A model generated the notes under the pieces. The model made no database searches. It was not told where the DNA came from and saw nothing but the letters and a program-made list of their open reading frames with translations. A stretch of 43,013 nucleotides of DNA from Hymenobacter profundi (GTDB lineage Bacteria; Bacteroidota; Bacteroidia; Cytophagales; Hymenobacteraceae): the NCBI RefSeq assembly GCF_019334315.1, contig NZ_JAHWGL010000035.1, positions 1 to 43,013 of the forward strand, read 5' to 3'. Below are positions 8,274 to 18,161 of the stretch, in pieces. The position numbers and the translations under genes are program-made. Within the stretch, counting starts at the first letter, position 1; each line of letters begins with the position of its first letter.

Positions 8274-9941
8274 ATGAGTTCGTTTTTGCGTCGTTTGGCC
8301 GGTTTTTCCTTTGTCTGCACGGGGCTGCTGAGCGGCTGCGGCGGCCCGGCGCAGCCCACCGACGACCGGCGCGTGTTTCGCTACAACCAGCCCGAGGCCC
8401 TGACCTCGCTGGACCCGGCCTTTGCCAACAAGCAGGCGAATATCTGGGCCGTGACCCAGCTCTACAACGGCCTGCTAGAGTTGGACGACAGCCTAAAGCC
8501 CGGCCCGGCCATTGCGCGCCGCTACCAAATCTCGCCCGATGGCAAGACGTACACCTTCACCCTACGCTCCGGCGTGCGCTTCCACGACTCGGAGGTGTTT
8601 GCCGGCGGTAAGGGTAGGGCCGTCACGGCGCAGGACTTTGTATACAGCTTCCGGCGCCTGTTCGACCCCGCCACGGCCAGTCCCGGCGGCTGGATTTTTC
8701 GGGGGAAGGTGCTGGAAAACAGTCAGGGAGAAATTAGCGACACGGCCTTTGTGGCCGCCAACGACTCTACCCTGCGCATTTATTTAAAGGAGCCGTTTAT
8801 CCCGTTTCTGGGCATTCTGACGATGCCCTACGCCTACGTGGTGCCGCGCGAAGCGGTGCAACGCTACGGCAAAGACTTCCGGGAGCACCCAGTAGGCACG
8901 GGGCCGTTTCGGTTCAAGGTGTGGGACGAGAGCAACGCCATCATCTACCACCGCAACCCTACCTACTGGCGCCGCGATGCCCAGGGCCACACGCTGCCCT
9001 ACCTTGACGCGGTACAGATCAGCTTCATCACGGACCGTAAGACGGAGTTCTTGACGTTTCAGCAGGGTAAGCTGGATTTTTTGTCGGGTATTCGGGAAGG
9101 CTCGCGCGACCTGATTATGCACCCCGATGGCACCGTGCGCGAGGAATTTCGCAATAAATTCAGGGTAGAGAAAGTGCCCTACCTCAACACGGAGTACCTG
9201 GGCTTTCAGCTCGACCCCAAAAACCTACCCACCGACGACGACACGCCCGCTCTGCGCGACCGGCGCGTGCGCCAAGCCCTAAGCTACGCCCTCAACAAGC
9301 CCGAAATGGTGGCGTATTTTCTGAATAATGTGGGCGTGCCGGGCGTATCGGGCTTCGTGCCGTCGTCGCTGCCCTCGTACAGCGCTACCCTGGTACCGGG
9401 CTACGATTACCAGCCCCAAAAAGCGCGGGCGCTGCTGCGGGAAGCTGGTTTCGGGCCGGGCCGGCCGCTGCGGCTGCGGCTGAGCACGGTGCAGGAACGC
9501 AAGGAAATCTGCGAGTACATGCAGAAAAAATGGGCTGAGGTAGGCGCGCAGGTTCAGATTGATGTGAACCAGGCCGCTGCCCACCAGGAGCTGGTGGATA
9601 ACGGTCGTGCCGCCTTCTTCACCAAAAGCTGGCTGGGCGACTACCCTGACGCCGAGAACTACCTGGCCTTATTTTACAGTCCCAACTTCTCGCCCGCTGG
9701 TCCCAACAAAACGCACTATAAAAACACGACCTACGACCGTCTCTATCAGCAGGCTAACGGCGAGCAGAACACCGCTAAGCGCTACGACCTCTATCGCCAG
9801 ATGGACCGCCTGATGATGGCCGACGCGCCCGTGGTGCCCCTCTACTACGACGAGGTAGTGCGCCTGACGCAGAATAATGTACGTGGCCTGCGGCCCAATC
9901 CCATGAACCAGCTCACGCTGGAGCGCGTTCGGAAGGAGTAA
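8274..9941 (+). CDS. Peptide/solute-binding lipoprotein, ABC transporter family 5 (OppA-like)
   Basis: The 555-residue protein begins with a lipoprotein signal peptide whose lipobox is LSGC (Cys22), so it should be membrane-anchored on the periplasmic side. The rest is one SBP_bac_5 domain. It includes YRYNQPEALTSLDPA-like N-terminal strands, the DGKTYTFTLRSGVRFHD signature, the VTAQDFVYSFRRLFDP segment and the C-terminal APVVPLYYDEVVRL. Family members bind oligopeptides or related solutes for import. No permease or ATPase gene is adjacent, so the transporter partners lie elsewhere or the protein acts differently. It is followed by an inverted repeat and then by the arsS operon, so a shared transcript is possible but not shown. 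Confidence 0.93.
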   Translation: MSSFLRRLAGFSFVCTGLLSGCGGPAQPTDDRRVFRYNQPEALTSLDPAFANKQANIWAVTQLYNGLLELDDSLKPGPAIARRYQISPDGKTYTFTLRSGVRFHDSEVFAGGKGRAVTAQDFVYSFRRLFDPATASPGGWIFRGKVLENSQGEISDTAFVAANDSTLRIYLKEPFIPFLGILTMPYAYVVPREAVQRYGKDFREHPVGTGPFRFKVWDESNAIIYHRNPTYWRRDAQGHTLPYLDAVQISFITDRKTEFLTFQQGKLDFLSGIREGSRDLIMHPDGTVREEFRNKFRVEKVPYLNTEYLGFQLDPKNLPTDDDTPALRDRRVRQALSYALNKPEMVAYFLNNVGVPGVSGFVPSSLPSYSATLVPGYDYQPQKARALLREAGFGPGRPLRLRLSTVQERKEICEYMQKKWAEVGAQVQIDVNQAAAHQELVDNGRAAFFTKSWLGDYPDAENYLALFYSPNFSPAGPNKTHYKNTTYDRLYQQANGEQNTAKRYDLYRQMDRLMMADAPVVPLYYDEVVRLTQNNVRGLRPNPMNQLTLERVRKE

Positions 9942-9944
9942 ATA

Positions 9945-10019
9945 TGTCATTTCGAGCGCAGCGAGGAATCTGAGTTTAAAGCTTCCATACTCAGATTCCT
10001 CACTGCGTTCGAAATGACA
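9945..10019. repeat. Inverted repeat, 30-bp arms with two mismatches
   Basis: Arms at 9945-9974 and 9990-10019 (GTCATTTCGAGCGCAGCG core) are inverse complements with two mismatches and a 15-base loop. It starts four bases after the stop codon of the binding-lipoprotein gene and may act as its terminator, although there is no T-tract. Confidence 0.85.
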
Positions 10020-10056
10020 CGTCGTATTGCTTACCTTATCCGTATCCCTACCCCGT

Positions 10057-11106
10057 ATGAAATCCCTCCACACCCAGCAACACCCGCTCGCCGACCTCCG
10101 CTACCAGCTGAACGTGCTCACCCACGCGGAGGCTGCCGGTAGTCACTTGCCGCCGTTTGCTGCTAAGCTGCGCGAAACCGGATTGCTGCCTCTGCGTCCC
10201 ACGGGCCTCACGGTGATGCAGATTAACGTGGGTAAGATGTGCAACCAGACCTGCCACCATTGCCACGTAGACGCCGGCCCCGACCGCACGGAAATCATGA
10301 CCCGCGCTACCATGCAGCAGTGCCTCGATGCGCTGGCGCAGACCGATATTCCGGTGGTAGACCTCACAGGCGGCGCGCCGGAGATGAACCCGGATTTCCG
10401 GTGGTTTGTGGAGCAGATTTCGGCGTTGGGGCGTAGCGTCATCGTGCGCTGCAACCTCACCATCATCGTGGCCAATAAGAAGTACCACGATCTGCCCGAG
10501 TTCTTTGCCCAGCATCGGGTGCGGGTGGTGTCGTCGCTGCCGTGCTACACGGCCGCGAATACTGATAAGCAGCGCGGCGACGGCGTGTTTGAGCGCTCCA
10601 TCCGGGCCCTACAAATGCTGAATGCCGTGGGCTACGGCGTGGCCGATACAGGGCTGGTGCTGGATTTGGTGTTCAATCCAGGCGGTGCTTCCCTACCCGG
10701 CCCGCAGGCGGCGCTAGAAGTGGACTACAAGCGCCAGCTGATGCAGGATTACGGCATTGTGTTCAACAACTTGCTTACCATCACCAATCTACCCATCAAC
10801 CGCTTCTTGGAGTTTCTGCTGGAAAGCGGCAAGTACGAGCTGTATATGGAGAAGCTGGTGACAGCCTACAACCCGGCTGCCGCCGCCAACGTGATGTGCC
10901 GCAGCACGCTATCTGTGGGCTGGGACGGCCAGCTTTACGACTGCGACTTCAACCAACAGCTCGATTTGTTGGTAGAAGTATCGGCCCCGCGCCACATTCA
11001 GGATTTCGACCAAATGGCGTTGGAAGGCCGCACCGTGGTTGTAAATCAGCACTGCTACGGCTGCACGGCTGGTGCGGGTTCCAGCTGCGGCGGCGCTACG
11101 GTCTAG
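10057..11106 (+). CDS. arsS: Arsenosugar biosynthesis radical SAM protein ArsS (Cys-rich C-terminal domain)
   Basis: ArsS-type enzymes are radical SAM proteins reported to transfer the 5'-deoxyadenosyl group to a methylated arsenical, giving the deoxyadenosyl-arsenic precursor of arsenosugars. The 349-residue protein carries the cluster-binding CxxxCxxC motif MCNQTCHHCH (Cys62, Cys66, Cys69) and a central radical SAM barrel. Its C-terminal Cys-rich domain ends in HCYGCTAGAGSSCGG (Cys333, Cys336, Cys344). In many relatives one of these cysteines is selenocysteine; here all are ordinary TGC codons. ATG at 10057 is preferred over a TTG ten codons upstream. It is the first gene of a tight operon with arsM, 16 bases downstream, and two transferases. 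Confidence 0.93.
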   Translation: MKSLHTQQHPLADLRYQLNVLTHAEAAGSHLPPFAAKLRETGLLPLRPTGLTVMQINVGKMCNQTCHHCHVDAGPDRTEIMTRATMQQCLDALAQTDIPVVDLTGGAPEMNPDFRWFVEQISALGRSVIVRCNLTIIVANKKYHDLPEFFAQHRVRVVSSLPCYTAANTDKQRGDGVFERSIRALQMLNAVGYGVADTGLVLDLVFNPGGASLPGPQAALEVDYKRQLMQDYGIVFNNLLTITNLPINRFLEFLLESGKYELYMEKLVTAYNPAAAANVMCRSTLSVGWDGQLYDCDFNQQLDLLVEVSAPRHIQDFDQMALEGRTVVVNQHCYGCTAGAGSSCGGATV

Positions 11107-11122
11107 TTATTTACTGAAAGCA

Positions 11123-12166
11123 ATGGAGACTACTATTCAAACGCAGGTCCGCGACTACTATGGCACGCAGCTGACAACCAGCCAGGACCTGAAAACCAAC
11201 GCCTGCTGCACCACCGATATTCCGGCGGCGCACCGTCAGATTCTGGCCACGCTGGAACCCGAAGTGTTGGATAAATACTACGGCTGCGGCGTGTGCGTAC
11301 CGCCAGCCGTAGCCGATTGCACCGTGCTGGATTTGGGCAGCGGCAGCGGCCGCGACGCTTTCCTGCTCTCGAAGCTGGTAGGCGAGGACGGCCACGTGAT
11401 TGGGGTGGACATGACCGACGAGCAGTTGGCCGTGGCCCGGCGGCACGTGGCCACGCATACCGAGCGGTTTGGCTACACCCAGCCCAATGTGGAGTTTCGT
11501 AAGGGCTACATTGAAGACCTGCGCACTGCCGACATAGCTGACAACAGCATAGACGTGGTAGTAAGCAATTGTGTGCTCAACCTGAGCACCGACAAAGCCG
11601 CTACCTACCGCGAAATATTTCGGGTATTGAAGCCTGGGGGCGAGTTGTTTATCTCGGATGTTTTTGCTGATCGGCGCATACCCGAAGCCCTGCGCCAGGA
11701 TCCTGTACTGTATGGCGAGTGCCTGAGCGGCGCGCTGTATGAGCAGGATTTTCGGCGCCTGCTGCACGAGTTGGGCATACGTGACTACCGCCTCACCGAG
11801 CGTCGCCGCCTGACGATAGAAAATGCGGAAATCGAGCAGAAAGTGGGCAATATCAAGTTCTACTCGCTCACGGTGCGGGCCTTCAAGCTTGACTTGGAAG
11901 ACCAGTGCGAGGATTACGGCCAGGTGGCTACCTACCTGGGCTCCCTACCCGACGAGCCCCACGGCTTCACCCTCGACGACCACCATTACTTTGAAACCGG
12001 TCGGCCCGTGCTGGTGTGTGGCAACGCCGCCGATATGCTCAGCCAAACGCGCTACGCCTCGTATTTCAACGTGACTGGTGACAAAACCCGACACTTTGGC
12101 TTATTCCCCTGCGGTCCGTCTCCGTCCGCTAATTCCGATGCAGTGGACTCTTCCTGCGGCTGTTAG
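11123..12166 (+). CDS. arsM: Arsenite S-adenosylmethionine methyltransferase ArsM
   Basis: ArsM methylates trivalent arsenic using SAM. The 347-residue protein has the SAM-binding motif VLDLGSGSGRDAF (about 68-80) and conserved cysteines at positions equivalent to the four arsenic-binding cysteines of known ArsM enzymes. These are Cys28/29 (TNACC), Cys55 in KYYGCGVCVP, Cys150 in VSNCVLNL and Cys200 in GECLSGAL. The 50-residue spacing between the last two matches the family. A C-terminal ArsM domain (about 235-330, with FETGRPVLVCG) is present, and the tail ends in a CGC motif. The frame opens at 11072, overlapping arsS, but ATG at 11123 gives the normal N-terminus. The next gene starts six bases after the stop, consistent with one operon. 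Confidence 0.95.
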   Translation: METTIQTQVRDYYGTQLTTSQDLKTNACCTTDIPAAHRQILATLEPEVLDKYYGCGVCVPPAVADCTVLDLGSGSGRDAFLLSKLVGEDGHVIGVDMTDEQLAVARRHVATHTERFGYTQPNVEFRKGYIEDLRTADIADNSIDVVVSNCVLNLSTDKAATYREIFRVLKPGGELFISDVFADRRIPEALRQDPVLYGECLSGALYEQDFRRLLHELGIRDYRLTERRRLTIENAEIEQKVGNIKFYSLTVRAFKLDLEDQCEDYGQVATYLGSLPDEPHGFTLDDHHYFETGRPVLVCGNAADMLSQTRYASYFNVTGDKTRHFGLFPCGPSPSANSDAVDSSCGC

Positions 12167-12172
12167 TTTCTG

Positions 12173-12907
12173 ATGCCGTCGTCTAGCAGTTCAGGAAATA
12201 GTGCTGCCCCATCCGTCAGCATCATCATTCCTACCTTCAACGAAGCCGATTCCATTGCGGAACTGGTGCGTTGCCTGCGCGCCGCTACAGTGGGCGATGA
12301 AGTGGAAATTTTGGTGGCCGATGGGCAAAGCCCGGACGCTACGGCGGCCCTGGCGCAAGCGGCCGGAGCGCGGGTAGTAGTGTGTCCGCGCAAGGGTCGT
12401 GCTGCCCAAATGAACCACGGCGCCCACATGGCTACCGGCGAGATACTGTACTTTCTGCACGCCGATACCTATCCGCCTGCGGGCTTCCTCGCCGACATCC
12501 GGCAGGCGCTAGCGCAAGGATACCGAAGCGGCTGCTACCGCCTGGCGTTCGACCACCCACACTGGTTTCTGCGTGCCAATGCGTGGTTTACGCGCTTTCC
12601 GTGGACGGTCGTGCGCTTCGGCGACCAAAGCCTGTTTGTGTCGAAAGCGCTATTCGCGCAGATTGGCGGCTTTTGGGAAGATTTATTGGTGATGGAAGAT
12701 CAGGAAATCATCGTGCGGCTGAAAGCACAAGGCCCGTTCCGGGTGGTGCCGCGCACCGTCACTACCTCCGCCCGCAAGTACCTCGATAATGGCGTGTATC
12801 GTCTGCAAGGGTTGTTTACCAGCATTGCAATGCTCTATTGGGTAGGCGTCTCGCAAGAGAACCTGGTGCGATTTTATCGATTTTTTATCCGCAAGGGCAA
12901 ATTGTAG
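12173..12907 (+). CDS. Family 2 glycosyltransferase, TIGR04283-type (rSAM-associated transferase 2)
   Basis: The 244-residue soluble protein has a GT-A fold. The opening strand VSIIIPTFNEADSI is at about 15-28, the acidic nucleotide-sugar contact ADG at 49-51, and the metal-binding site LHADTYPP at about 95-102. GDQSLFV (150-156) and MEDQEI (174-179) lie in the acceptor half. Together with the start beside arsM, this matches the transferase-2 family that accompanies ArsS-like radical SAM proteins. In arsenosugar synthesis it could add a sugar or glycerol-type group to the deoxyribosyl-arsenical, but the donor and acceptor are not known. It starts six bases after arsM, with 22 bases to the next gene. 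Confidence 0.88.
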   Translation: MPSSSSSGNSAAPSVSIIIPTFNEADSIAELVRCLRAATVGDEVEILVADGQSPDATAALAQAAGARVVVCPRKGRAAQMNHGAHMATGEILYFLHADTYPPAGFLADIRQALAQGYRSGCYRLAFDHPHWFLRANAWFTRFPWTVVRFGDQSLFVSKALFAQIGGFWEDLLVMEDQEIIVRLKAQGPFRVVPRTVTTSARKYLDNGVYRLQGLFTSIAMLYWVGVSQENLVRFYRFFIRKGKL

Positions 12908-12929
12908 AGACACAAGAAAAACCTGCTAT

Positions 12930-13553
12930 ATGACCGCACCGGATACCTCAATACACCTATTGATTTTTGCCCGCGAGCCGGTGCTGGGTCGCGTCAAGAC
13001 TCGGCTGGCGGCTGGTATCGGGGCGGAAGCAGCATTGAGCGTGTATCGGGAACTACTGGCCCACACAGCGCAGGCCGTAACAGAGGCTCAGCTACCCGCC
13101 ACGGTGTGGCTGGCTGAGGCGCCTACCAGCCCACTCGGCCCCAACGAAGCACTGCCCGAGTGGCCCGGCCTGCCCTGGCAGGTGCAGCCTGCCGCCGACT
13201 TGTTGGGCGCACGCATGGCACACGCCTTCGCCGAAGCTTTTGCCACTGGTGCTACCCGCATCGCCATCATCGGCACCGATTGCCCCGGCCTGACAGCCGC
13301 GCACCTCGCCCAGGCATTTCAACTCCTAACCGACCACGATGTGGTACTTGGCCCCGCCAACGACGGTGGCTACTACTTACTGGGCCTGCGCCAACCGCAG
13401 CCGGTGCTATTTGAAAACAAAACCTGGAGCACGCCTACCGTCTTCGCCGATACCCTCGCCGACGCGCAACGCCTGGGCTTGCGCACGGCGCTGCTCCCTA
13501 CCCTCCACGACGTAGACTCTGCCGCCGACCTCGCCCGCTGGCGGGCAGGGTAG
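12930..13553 (+). CDS. TIGR04282-type transferase (DUF2064, CofC/GT-A-like)
   Basis: The 207-residue protein belongs to the CofC-like nucleotidyl/glycosyl-transferase group. Seen in sequence are FAREPVLGRVKTRLA (13-27), the metal site GTDCPGL (115-121) and LGPANDGGYYLLGL (140-153). Homologues are known as radical-SAM-associated transferase 1 and are usually found beside the TIGR04283 protein, as here. The fold suggests it activates or transfers a nucleotide-linked group; no substrate has been established. It ends the four-gene operon and is convergent with the DUF6438 lipoprotein gene 29 bases away. There is no convincing hairpin between them. Confidence 0.88.
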   Translation: MTAPDTSIHLLIFAREPVLGRVKTRLAAGIGAEAALSVYRELLAHTAQAVTEAQLPATVWLAEAPTSPLGPNEALPEWPGLPWQVQPAADLLGARMAHAFAEAFATGATRIAIIGTDCPGLTAAHLAQAFQLLTDHDVVLGPANDGGYYLLGLRQPQPVLFENKTWSTPTVFADTLADAQRLGLRTALLPTLHDVDSAADLARWRAG

Positions 13554-13582
13554 GGGCTACAGGCCGTAATGATGGCTCTTCT

Positions 13583-14170
13583 CTATCTCTCCAGATTGGT
13601 CGTTATCTTATCCATTTGCTCCGCAACGTAGGTAAGCAATTCTTTCAGTTGCGGGGGCGTGTCGTTGGTCAGTTCAGCCTGCACGGTTTTCTGCGTGCCA
13701 TCGGCTAGGGTAAGGGTGAGGTAGGTAGAGGGTAAGTCGCTGACGCCAGACAAATAGTGGCTTTGTAGCTGGCTGAAATGCAAGGCGTTGGCCTGCTGTA
13801 TAGTCTGATTGATAACCGCAGTGGGTAGGCGCAGCTCGTGCTTGCCCTTGAGTGTCACAAAATCAAGGCCCTCGTAGGCTACGCGGCCATCGGCGTACAC
13901 GGTGGCGGTGTAGGCGGGGCAGGTGCCAAAGCAGCGCGTCTTACGAAACACCATAACGGGGGCGTCTTTCGCTGCTGGTTTTACTACGGGTTGGTCTTTC
14001 TGCGGGGCCTGGGGTGGATTCATGGCTGGGTCCTTTGCAGTGTCATACTGCACAGGCATGTTTCCCTGGGTAGGGGCAGGCGTTTGCGACGAGGTAGGCT
14101 GCTGGGCACTGGTGGAACAGGCCGCCATACTACCACACACAATAAGTATAGGCAACAGGGAAAGACGCAT
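13583..14170 (-). CDS. DUF6438 lipoprotein
   Basis: Starting at ATG 14170, the 195-residue product has a lipoprotein signal peptide with the lipobox MAAC (Cys18). A Pro/Thr/Gln-rich linker follows to about residue 70, then a DUF6438-like domain beginning KTRCFGTCPAYTATVYADGRV. The paired cysteines in CFGTC are typical of that family, and the rest is predicted beta-rich. The function is unknown. It probably sits on a membrane facing the periplasm. The open frame extends to 14218, but that N-terminus would place extra hydrophobic residues before the signal peptide. Confidence 0.82.
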   Translation of the reverse strand: MRLSLLPILIVCGSMAACSTSAQQPTSSQTPAPTQGNMPVQYDTAKDPAMNPPQAPQKDQPVVKPAAKDAPVMVFRKTRCFGTCPAYTATVYADGRVAYEGLDFVTLKGKHELRLPTAVINQTIQQANALHFSQLQSHYLSGVSDLPSTYLTLTLADGTQKTVQAELTNDTPPQLKELLTYVAEQMDKITTNLER

Positions 14171-14245
14171 AGGAAGTAGGAGAATGTGCAGAAATAGTAG
14201 GCCAAAAACCAGGCCCAAGTATAGTGCCCTAACGTGTCACGCATA

Positions 14246-14279
14246 AAAAAGACCCACGCCGGGTAGGCGCAGGTCTTTT
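14246..14279 (-). terminator. Hairpin terminator downstream of yidC
   Basis: On the minus strand, AAAAGACCTGCGCC pairs imperfectly with GGCGTGGGTCTTTT and is followed by a T-run. It lies 15 bases after the yidC stop codon. Confidence 0.7.
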
Positions 14280-14294
14280 CAAACAGACAGAAAA

Positions 14295-16121
14295 TCAGCC
14301 TTGTTTTTTACCTCCTTGGCGCTTGGCGGCGGCCTCGCGCTCCTGGGTGGCCTTCATAGCCTCGGCCAAACGAGCCTGGAAGCCGCTTGGCTTCTTGTCC
14401 TTGTTTTTCACTTGATTAGCCTCCAGCTTCGCCCGAATTTTCGTGTCATCCACGAAGCTACGCGTAATGGCCTGCTGGGCAAACGTAACCATGTTCGATA
14501 CGAAGTAATACCACGTAAGGCCCGCCGCGAAGCTGTTCAGCACAAACATGAACACCAGCGGCATCAGGTAGCTGTAGAACTTCATGGGGCCCTGCATGGC
14601 CGTGTTCATCTGTTGGCTCTGCCAGGTCATGAGTAGGGTAGAGGCCGTCATGAGCAGCGTGAACAGGCTCACGTGGTCGCCGTACCATTTCACGTAGAAG
14701 GGTAGCTTGATAAACACATCGTAGCTACTCAAGTCCTTGGCCCACAAGAAGCTCTGTTGCCGCAGCTCAATGGCGTTGGGAAAGAACTGGAACATGGCAA
14801 ACAGAATCGGGATGGTGAGCAGGGTAGGCACGCAACCGCTCAACGGGCTCACCCCGAAGGTCTGGTACAGCTTCATCGTTTCCTGCTGCTGCTTCACCTG
14901 GTCGTCGGGGTACTTCTCCTTAATCTCGTCGATTTCGGGTTTCAGCACCTTCATGCGCGCCTGCGACTCATACGTTTTGTACGTCAGCGGCCACGTTACT
15001 AGCTTGATAATCACTACCAGAATGGCGATGATAATACCGTAGGAACCAATGAATTGCTCCAAAAAGTGGAAAATCGGAATAATCACAAAACGGTTCACCC
15101 ACCGGAAAAAGCCCCAGCCTAGGTACACGTTGCGGTCAAACTCGGGCGCTACCTGCTTCAGCAAGCTAAACGAGTTCGGGCCGAAGAAAAACCGCATGCC
15201 GGCTTTGCTGCTCTGCGCGTCGGCCACCGGAATAGTGAGCGAAGAGGTGAGGGTTTTGATGAACGTGGAATCGTTCAGGTCTACCGTCGAGTTGAATTTG
15301 CCGGTCGAGAAGTTGTTGTCGGCAATCAGGCCGGCCACGAAAAAGTCGTGCTTGTGCGCGGCCCACTTCAGCGGCTCGTTGAAGGTTTGCTCCTCGGGAT
15401 TTTCGCTGGTTTCGGCCAGGGCGCCGTGGTCGTCCTTCAAGTAGTAGTTGATGGTGCTGTGGTTGCGGTTCTGCTTGGCGTCCTGCTCAGTCTGGCGCAC
15501 GTTATCCACGAAGGTGAGCGTGAGCGGCTCCTGCGCCACCACACGGTCTAGGCCCTGCATGCGCAGGTTGTAGCCTACCTCGTAGCTGCCGGGCAGCAGC
15601 GTATACACCTGCTCGATGCTGCCGCCGGCTACCTGGGCCGTGAAAGTCAGCCGCTGGCCGTTTTTGCCATCAGCTGCAAACGGCTGCGGGCCACTCGACT
15701 CAAAATACAGATCGGAGAAGCGCACCGTGCGGCCGTCCAGCGTACGGAAACGGGTGTCCAGTTTGGCGCTCTGCGCATCCAGCAAGAACAGCGGCTTGCC
15801 AAAAAATGTCTTGTAGTTGTTCAGGCGCACCGCTTCAATCAGGCCGCCTTTGCTGGTGAAGGTCAGGGTGAGGTTGTCGTTTTGCAGCTGCACCTGTTGG
15901 GCCGTGCCCTGTGCTGCGCCGGCAAAAGCGCCCAGCTGGCGCACCATCATCGCCGAATCGGGAGCGGCGGCAGTAGCGACCGTGTCGCGCACGACAGCCG
16001 TAGTTGCGGCTGGTTTGGTGGCGTGTTTGGCCTCTTCCTCCACCTTGGGGGCAAAAAAGAAGAGATACACCAGAAGCATGGCCGCCATCAAAAACAGGCC
16101 CGTTGCTGAATTTCTATCCAT
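14295..16121 (-). CDS. yidC: Membrane protein insertase YidC
   Basis: YidC inserts and folds inner-membrane proteins, alone or with SecYEG. The 608-residue protein starts at ATG 16121 (MDRNSATGLFLMAAMLLVYLFFF) with the N-terminal membrane anchor of the Gram-negative type. A large periplasmic beta-domain (about 60-330) follows. The conserved C-terminal Oxa1/YidC core starts around GIIIAILVVIIKLVTWPLTYKTYES-type sequence and includes GCVPTLLTIPILFAMFQFF. A basic, Lys/Gln-rich tail ends in KKQG. Length matches Bacteroidota YidC. It lies downstream of pyrG on the same strand, with a 208-base gap containing an inverted repeat. Confidence 0.97.
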   Translation of the reverse strand: MDRNSATGLFLMAAMLLVYLFFFAPKVEEEAKHATKPAATTAVVRDTVATAAAPDSAMMVRQLGAFAGAAQGTAQQVQLQNDNLTLTFTSKGGLIEAVRLNNYKTFFGKPLFLLDAQSAKLDTRFRTLDGRTVRFSDLYFESSGPQPFAADGKNGQRLTFTAQVAGGSIEQVYTLLPGSYEVGYNLRMQGLDRVVAQEPLTLTFVDNVRQTEQDAKQNRNHSTINYYLKDDHGALAETSENPEEQTFNEPLKWAAHKHDFFVAGLIADNNFSTGKFNSTVDLNDSTFIKTLTSSLTIPVADAQSSKAGMRFFFGPNSFSLLKQVAPEFDRNVYLGWGFFRWVNRFVIIPIFHFLEQFIGSYGIIIAILVVIIKLVTWPLTYKTYESQARMKVLKPEIDEIKEKYPDDQVKQQQETMKLYQTFGVSPLSGCVPTLLTIPILFAMFQFFPNAIELRQQSFLWAKDLSSYDVFIKLPFYVKWYGDHVSLFTLLMTASTLLMTWQSQQMNTAMQGPMKFYSYLMPLVFMFVLNSFAAGLTWYYFVSNMVTFAQQAITRSFVDDTKIRAKLEANQVKNKDKKPSGFQARLAEAMKATQEREAAAKRQGGKKQG

Positions 16122-16243
16122 GAAAAATGGGTACTGAAAAAATAAGAAGTAGGAGCCGCGCCACAAAAATCCGGCGCAACTCCTACAAAGGTCGTGGTTG
16201 TCAGGCGATTTTTCCTAGCCCGGTAGTTTTGGCAGGGGGTGTT

Positions 16244-16323
16244 TAGCTGTTATCTATTGGCTGATAGCTATTAGCTTCTCGTTCAACAGGAGCTAATAGC
16301 TATCAGCCAATAGCTAACAGCTA
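16244..16323. repeat. Inverted repeat, 33-bp arms (TAGCTGTTAGC family)
   Basis: Arms at 16244-16276 and 16291-16323 are inverse complements with one mismatch, separated by 14 bases. It lies just downstream of the pyrG stop (16330). The core matches the repeats at 41908-41980 and 7264-7352. Confidence 0.88.
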
Positions 16324-16329
16324 GCTAAA

Positions 16330-18075
<1,746 letters not shown>

Positions 18076-18161
18076 CTATGATTGCTTTGAAACAAGTGAT
18101 GACAGCTATATTGTCCTACTGATTCATAGGAAGCGAATTAATAGCAAAACAAGAAAGACGC

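Noticed and set aside
10057..11106. Possible selenocysteine in ArsS
   Set aside because: All C-terminal cysteines are TGC codons, the frame ends with a normal TAG stop after GGATV, and no SECIS-like hairpin was seen around the motif.
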